DNA of 64,000 nt, from positions 442,501 through 506,500 of the forward strand of contig CAJNDS010001757.1 in NCBI GenBank assembly GCA_905221605.1. Direction: 5' to 3'. Source of the DNA: Symbiodinium natans. Taxonomy: Eukaryota > Sar > Dinophyceae > Suessiales > Symbiodiniaceae. Numbering within the stretch: position 1 is the first letter of the stretch; the number at the start of each line of letters is the position of its first letter. The position numbers and the translations under genes are program-made. Positions 57,815 to 64,000 of this stretch are shown in pieces. The notes beneath the pieces were generated by a model. That model was not told where the DNA came from, ran no database searches, and worked only from the letters and a program-made list of their open reading frames with translations.

Positions 57815-60800
57815 GAAGCCGAAGCCATCCGCAAGATGCAAATGCAAAGTTCGGCTACGGGAGGACGAACGGAAGCAGAGCTCGAAAGGCCCGCTACAGG
57901 GACCTGCGCGCGCCTGCCAAAGGGGGGTTTAGCGTTTAGGGTTTTGGATTTAGGGATGAGGGTTTAGGGTTTAGACGGCGTCTAGGTTTTTTGGGCAAGT
58001 GCAAAGAGAGATGTGCAGAAGTCGGACTACCTGGGCGACGTTTATCTTGAATTTCCTCCCGTATAGGGCCCTCTGAAAATTCCCAAATGGATCATTCTCC
58101 ACTTGAAGGTTCACGGAGAAGTATAACTAGGGTTCTAAGTAGGGGAACCGAGATTGGAACTTGAACTAAAGGTCTTGTAATCCTCCGACCCATGAACCGT
58201 CAAGCAGGTGGCTGGAACATGGAAAAGCCTGGTAGTGGCCTGTTGTCTTACTTGCACCTGCTTGCGCTAGTCGTAGTTGTGAGCCCTAAGCCCCTAAGCC
58301 CTAAGCCTAATACCCTAAGCCCCAAACCCTATGCCCTAAACCCTAAACACCCTAAAGCCTAAGCGGATGCAGGTTCGACCGGAGAACCGCCTGGTTGAAC
58401 ATTGTTCCTTGGGTAAAGAGGGTTTGAGGAGGCTTTAGGGTTTGAGGGTTTTGGGGTTTTGGGGTTTTGAGATTTTAGGGTCTTAGGGTTTGAGGGTTTG
58501 AGGGTTTTAGGGTTTTATGGGTTTGGGACTGTTTAGGGTCACAGGCGCGCACGGGCGGCGCTTTTACCTTGTTTCAGAAGTTGCAAGGTTCTGTTTCCGA
58601 CAGTAGCTGTGCCTCATAGTTGTGCGGGGTATTTTAGGGTGTTTCGGTGGCTTTTTCTCGGCAAGTACGGAAGAACCTCGCAGGGTTCCCCAGGGTCCCA
58701 AGAAGAACGTCGGAGGTTCCTGCAATCGTCATCGTGGCCAACGCCCTGGTTATCGGCGTCAGTCTCGACGTGTATCGCGGCCGAGCTTGCATGACAGCCC
58801 TGCTCTCCAACCCAAGGAACCCTAAACCCTAACCCCGGGGTGGGGGGGGGGTGGTCGGGAGGGTGAAGACTGAGGTGGTCACATTGGTTGGCAGGTGCTG
58901 GAGTACGTCTTTGCCACTTCTTTCGCAGGAAGCTTTCACTTCGCAAGGGGTTCCGCAGCTGCTTCCCTAAATCCCTAAACCGGAAACCCTAAACCCTCAA
59001 CCCTAAACCCTGAACCCTAAACCCTAAATGCCAACGCCCTGACGCCCCGTTTCGTTCTCTGGTGTAAACGTTGCAGCACCAAGCCCCCGCCCCTTGCCCC
59101 TTACCCAGACCCCTGGGAGGTTTAGGGATTAGGGTTTAGGGTTTGGGGTTTGGGGTTTGGGGTTTGGGGTTCCGGATCCCCTGAAGGGTTCCCAAAAAAT
59201 GACCCAAAAGTATAGGAAACTATTTGGAGTTTCTACTTTTTGGATCCTCCCAGAGGTCTGGGTAGTAGAGAACTGTTTAAGGGTCTGTCTATTTCTGAGA
59301 AGGGAAGTAGGGAGTCTGGGGGCCAAACATACCCCTCCCCCATTTTTTGTTTAAAGGGGTTATGTAGGGCGCAAACCTTCCCCAACGTACTACGAAGAAC
59401 GGGTACCTGAACCTTTTCTTCCACATCTAAAGTCCTCGGGCCCCCAACACTCCAAGCAGACGGCACATGGGGTTTAGGGTTTCGGGTTGAGGGTTTAGGG
59501 TTTAGGGGAAGCCGTCCGAGCGAGGTCGCGTTCTACACGTTCGAGTTTGCCGTCAAGGCATCGCAGAGCAAAACCGTCCAGGGTTGTGGGTCGGACAGTC
59601 GTACAGTAGAATCCTTCTAAAGTGGACGGCACGTGAAGAGCATGTGTCGACACCAGCCGTTGTCAAGAATCCAGGTGTGGATTTACGGATGGAGCTGGTA
59701 CTGGTGTGGCCCAGAGCGCGCCTGGAATATCTTTGATATTCTTTGCTTGGCTGTCATGTACGCCGTGCGCCCAGCATTGGATACCTCAGGGCCGGCCGAA
59801 GCCCCCGCGCTTCGCCCAATGATTGCCTTTAGGACAGTCTTGACCAAAAGAGATTAATGCCACCGAATGAGAAGGAACCTTCCTTAAATCACAAAGGGAG
59901 CTATGGTAACTACGAAAGACACCCCAACTATCACACCCCCTTAAGCCCAAAATACCCTCAACCCTAAACCCTACACCCTAAACCCTAAACCCTAAACCCT
60001 AAACCCTAAACCCTAAACCCTAAACCCTAAGCCCTAAGCCCTAAACCCTAAACCCTAAACCCTAAACCTTAAACCGTAAACCCTAAACCCTAAACCCTAA
60101 ACCCCAAGCCCGACTGTCCTGAGGTGGACGTGAGCTTCGCCACAATCCTCTTGACGCAGGGCCGCGATAGCTCTGATGCCGAGGCGTCCGACCTGAGCTC
60201 ACACCTTTATGGTGGATTTAGGGTTTAGGGTTTAGGGTTTAGGGTTTAGGGTTTAGTGGTTTAGGGACCCCTGAAACAAAACAGTGCTCCCTAAGGCGAT
60301 CTCCAGCAGAGCCCCTGGCTTGAACCCCTAAACCCCCTAAACCCCCTAAACCCTCTAAACCCCCTAAATCCCCTAAACTCCCTAAATCCCCTAAATCCCC
60401 CAAACCCCCTAAACCCCCCAAAACCCCCTACACCCTAAACACTAACCTCCCCTGCTCCCCACTCCCCCACAAGACAATGATCAGGGGAGCCATGCTCGGA
60501 ATTTCAAGGATGCCAAGAGGTTCCGGTTCCCTGAATCTGCTCCGAATATGGCCCTTTATATTGCCTTAGAAATCTTTCAACAGGGTCCCCACACCCAAGG
60601 GTACGACCTTAAGGGGAGGTAGAGTCTCCCCTTGAAATTCAGCAACGAAGGCGATCTCCAGCCTGAACCTCATGAAGGTCTTCCGCCTGGCGCGCCTGGC
60701 CCGGCTCATCCGCGCCCTTCGCTTCCAGGTCTTCCACGAGCTGAAGTTGAAACTCGCTTGCTTTGCTTTTATATTGTGTTCTTTGTGGGGGGTGTGTTTT

Positions 60801-63156
60801 TTTTTTGAAGGTTTTGTTTGCTTTTGCGGGCACGTTTGGCTGAATTCAAGGGTCCGCAGCTCTATGTAGGCTTTTTTTTGCATTTGCCTCCTTCATGGGG
60901 CTTTTGTCGGGGTTTCGGTGCTGCGTTCTATGGGCTTCATGGGGGTCTTGGTCGGCTTTTCAGGGTTTCATCGGCTTTAGGGGGCTTCGGGGCTTTCGAT
61001 GCTTGGGGGGGCCTTGACTGTCCGGCCCAGAGGTGCCAATAAATCGGCCCTAAATCCCCAGCTTCCCCAAGTCCTATTGGGAAAGTTCTCCAAATTAGGG
61101 CCCCTTCTTGGGTCCTTACTTTAAGGGGCCCCTATTTCAAAGGCGCCGGGATCTTGGGGACCCCACAAAAGGGAACCCAATTTAGGGAACTGCCTTGTTC
61201 AGCGCCGCGCTCAAGCCCTCAACCCCTACGACCAGTCACCTCAGATCTTCCTCTTAAAGCAGCCCTGGAGCCGCTGGGTGCGATCTCGAGGATCGTGCTG
61301 GGCGTCTTCTCGGGATTGCGGGTGATCTGCTGGGCCATCGTGCTCCTGGTGGTGCTTGTCTATGGCATCGGCATCGCGATGCGCGCCTTGCCTGCGGTTC
61401 CAGCTCTCGAATCCACCCGGCTAAAACCTCCATGGTAGCAAACACAGCCGCTACTACATCGTAGCACTACAGACAAGCCTATCAGGCCTCGAAAAGATAC
61501 TCGTAGCAGTATTGTTGCTATATTCTTTAGGGGGCCGCCCAGGCTCTGAACGAAGGATTACTAAAACTTTTAGTGCCCCCTGATCCCCATAAAGGCCATT
61601 GAGAGTGTGCTCTTTTACAGGGCCCCCTAAGTCTACCCTAGTCTTGTTTAGGGCCCCCCTAGATCTACCGGGGCCCCCAAAATCTACCCTAGTAAATAAC
61701 AGGGCCCCCAATTCTACCCGAGTAAACAGGATTTAGGGCCTGGAGCCAGAAACCCTAAACCCTTAAACCCTCGACCGTAGACCCTAAACCCTATCTAAAC
61801 CATTTCTAAACTTGTAGACCCTCGACTTTTCATGCATCGTCGCGCGCCTCGGAGGCAACTTCGTGGGAGACGGGCCGGAGGCGCCTCTTGCGGTGAGTAG
61901 TGTTGCGGGGTTTCGGGGTTTAGGGTTGAGGGTTTAGGGTTTAGGGTTTAGGGTTTCGGGTTTAGGGCGTGGTGGGGTGGGGGTTTGGGAAGTTCGGGGG
62001 TTTGGGTTTTACGGTTGAGGGTTTAGTCCTGCTGGGGCCAGCAAGCTATCTTGGGGCTGCAGCTCTCTCTTACACGGGGTAAAGTAGCCCTTTTTTCTGG
62101 GTAGCTTGGAATTCAAGCCTAGATTTCGAGAATAGCAGATTCCACAACCCCAAATGTGTTTAAACATCCACAAGCGCCTAAACCCCCAAAACCTCCAAAA
62201 CCCCCTAAAGCCTTTAAAGCGGTTCTGCTCTGAGCTCCAAGTTCCTGGCAGTTTGCAGGGGTTCCCAGAGTTCGAGACGGTGGTGGCGGCGATGTTTACA
62301 TGTCGCCATCTCAGCATGAGGACCACAACATTGGGGGTACCAATGGCCATGACCCCTTCTATGGGCCCGTAAGCGACCCCATTAGTACCCGCCCTTGGAG
62401 CTCAGGTTTCCGCTGCTTCACAGACGGGTGCAGTGCCTATGATGGTACCCCCTTGTCCGAACACCTGCGTCGAGCCCACGGCGGGCCTTTCATTGCTCCT
62501 TGACCTTTTAGACAGGTTCCCTTATGGGTTTAGGGTTTAGGGTTTAGGATTACGGTTTCCTGCTTTGTCCTCCAGACACTCGAGTGAACCGTGAAGATCA
62601 TGTTGGTACGAGATGTGCCCCTGACCCAGAGGGGTCCCTATCCCCCTCATATAAGCCTTAAAGCAACACATGACACTTGAAGGTTCATGGGTAGTTACAA
62701 GTAGGGTGAAAAGTACCTCAATTAAGTTTCTTTTGGAGGCTACCTTACTCCTAAACTACTTATGACTACCCATGAACCTTCATGTACCCTTTGTCTACCC
62801 ACTGCCCCAGGTTGGCTACATCTTCGTCACCATGCTGGTCACAGTGGGCGTGTTCGACCCTCAGTGAGAGTCAAGTCCAAGTGGGGGAGTGGTTAGGGTT
62901 TAGGTGGTTTAGGGCGTTTAGGGTTTAGCGTTTAGGGTTTAGGGTGGAGGGCAGCCCTCGACCCTCTCTTGGTAGTTCTTTTTTGGAGAGACGATCCCAA
63001 TCCCGAAACCCCCAAAAGCAGTCCAAGTCGGAGCGGGTTTCGGGTTTCCATCCAGCCGCACGTTCAACTTTATCTCAACCTTCAACATCCCAAAGCCTGC
63101 ACTGTGGGATGTTCCCCCTTATATGAACGGTCCTTAATAGGGATTATAGCACCCCC

Positions 63157-63190
<34 letters not shown>

Positions 63191-63642
63191 TTATGATCCC
63201 TATGAAGGGGGAACATCCCAACCTGTGCTCTGTAAGTTTACCGCTGTGCGACGCACCTCGGCCGGGGGTTGCGGCAGACAGTTAAGCTTCTTGCGCGCAT
63301 TGGTCGGATTCGACGTGGTTAAGGGGTATGGAGGTGGAGGGGCTCCTGCTGAATATGGGGAAGCCGATTTTTCGTACTAGGCAGTTTGCGAGGTCCAGAA
63401 GCTTGAGTCGGCCTGGCGGACCCAATAGGTCCATTCAGGGTTTAGACAGTACGGCTGAGGGCTTGGGGCTTAGAGTTAACGGCTTAGGCTTCAGGGGTTA
63501 GCGGTGTGGCTCGACGATGGGCAAGGCTACATGTAGGGTGGCAACCTTTCAGAAACCTACCCAAAGAACTTCACTTTGTGCTGTTTGGCCCTTTCCAGGT
63601 TCAACCTCATCATGGCAGTCTTCATAGAGATGCCGGACGCAA
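57815..63642 (+). CDS. Voltage-gated cation channel domain, S1-S6, 3' incomplete
   Basis: Pore-forming ion channel subunit in a membrane. Exons: 57815-~57922 (EAEAIRKMQMQSS), 58716-58769 (S1, AIVIVANALVIGVSLDV), 58895-~58924 (LEYVFATSF), 59525-~59581 (AFYTFEFAVKAS), 59675-59764 (S2-S3, YWCGPERAWNIFDILCLAV), 60124-60194, 60662-~60745 (S4, LMKVFRLARLARLIRALRF: K/R at every third position), 61262-61396 (S5, GLRVICWAIVLLVVLVYG), 61818-61892, 62259-62301 and 62406-62494 (pore: ETVVAAMFTCFRCFTDGCSA), 62811-62851 and 63599-63642 (S6, IFVTMLVTVGVFNLIMAVFIE). Junctions 61892/62259, 62301/62406 and 62851/63599 keep frame by GT-AG. No TVGYG filter, so a Na/Ca-type or non-selective relative of the single-domain or four-domain channels. 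One domain of a larger protein is possible; the gene likely extends past the window. Confidence 0.88.
58102..58205 (+). mobile_element. Introner-like element, family I
   Basis: CTTGAAGGTTCACGGAGAAG / CGACCCATGAACCGTCAAG, inverted, 104 bp, in the intron before the S1 exon. Confidence 0.75.
59966..60256. repeat. C-strand array, exon, G-strand array
   Basis: CCCTAAA array 59966-60105 precedes exon 60124-60194, and TTTAGGG array 60216-60256 follows it: a compact example of the exon-flanking polarity. Confidence 0.9.
62675..62786 (+). mobile_element. Introner-like element, family I
   Basis: ACTTGAAGGTTCATGGGTAG / CTACCCATGAACCTTCATG, perfect 17-bp inverted core, 112 bp, inside the intron 62495-62810 that separates the pore from S6. 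Confidence 0.85.
63105..63221 (+). mobile_element. Family II introner with a poly-C run
   Basis: TGGGATGTTCCCCCTTATA / ATGAAGGGGGAACATCCCA, inverted; about 34 C's at 63157-63190 inside. Lies in the intron within S6. Confidence 0.8.
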
Positions 63643-64000
63643 GTTCTGTGGGGGTTGTTTTAAGTTTGGGTTCCTGTTGAAACCCTAAGCCCTAAACCCT
63701 AAAACCTAAATCCTAAACCCTAAACCCTAAACCCGAAACCCTTGTTGGAGTTCGTGCCCAAGAATTGCGACTAACAAGTGCCGGCGCGGGGTGCCTGGCC
63801 CCGTTTAAGGAGATGCAGCAGGCGCTTGCAACTAGTACAAGAAGGGGTCTCAGGAATTTGAACAGGGCTTTGGGGGCTCTTATGGTGTAATTATATAATT
63901 ATATAATTCTATAATTATATAATTATATAATTATATAATTATATAATTATATAATTATATAATTATATAATTATATAATTATAATTATATAATTATATAA
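63643..64000. other. Intron start with C-strand heptamers and an AT palindromic repeat
   Basis: After the S6 exon: CCCTAAA units (63680-63740), 140 bases of unremarkable sequence, then (TTATATAA)n from 63889 to the window end. No exon recognised. Confidence 0.7.
63889..64000. repeat. (TTATATAA)n palindromic microsatellite
   Basis: About 13 copies of a self-complementary 8-9 bp unit; continues past the window. It can form cruciforms, and its true length is uncertain. Confidence 0.95.

Overview
The window looks like nuclear DNA of a dinoflagellate; the species cannot be named from it. Evidence: every supportable gene lies on the + strand; introns use GT, GC and GA 5' ends with an AG|G 3' junction, as known for dinoflagellates; short introner-like elements with terminal inverted repeats recur; and runs of the telomere-type heptamer TTTAGGG/CCCTAAA fill introns throughout. 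Most open frames of 60-200 codons here are read-through of these repeats. Real exons are short (30-600 nt) and were found by amino-acid continuity across splice junctions, so some exon ends are approximate.

Layout, left to right: 3' part of ribosomal protein S9 (1-429, no intron); an ATP-grasp-like protein in at least 13 exons (1171-7805); a weak small basic gene (7974-8340); a secreted cysteine-rich modular protein (9491 to about 20857); a secreted protein in two exons (22184-23172); a long gene whose last exon is a Tpa1/OGFOD1-like protein apparently lacking the iron ligands (24537-30883); a membrane protein with two C-terminal helices (31494-35006); a charged, Ser/Arg/Gly/Pro/Tyr-rich probable nuclear protein over 16 kb (35305-51335); a TPR-containing protein (about 51721-56618); and a voltage-gated cation channel, S1 to S6, that runs towards the window end (57815-63642).

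Main observation: the heptamer is not randomly oriented. In most introns the G-rich strand (TTTAGGG) follows the upstream exon and the C-rich strand (CCCTAAA) precedes the downstream exon. This is the geometry of two telomeres fused end to end. Several introns are bounded by short direct repeats of variable length (5-11 bp) that carry the AG|G splice junction, so splicing removes one copy and restores the frame. I infer that many introns arose at staggered breaks that were healed with telomere-type repeats and rejoined; a competing explanation is that the arms are kept because they pair in the pre-mRNA. Introner families with terminal inverted repeats occur beside and inside the same introns. 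No tRNA, rRNA, CRISPR array or intact transposase gene was seen.
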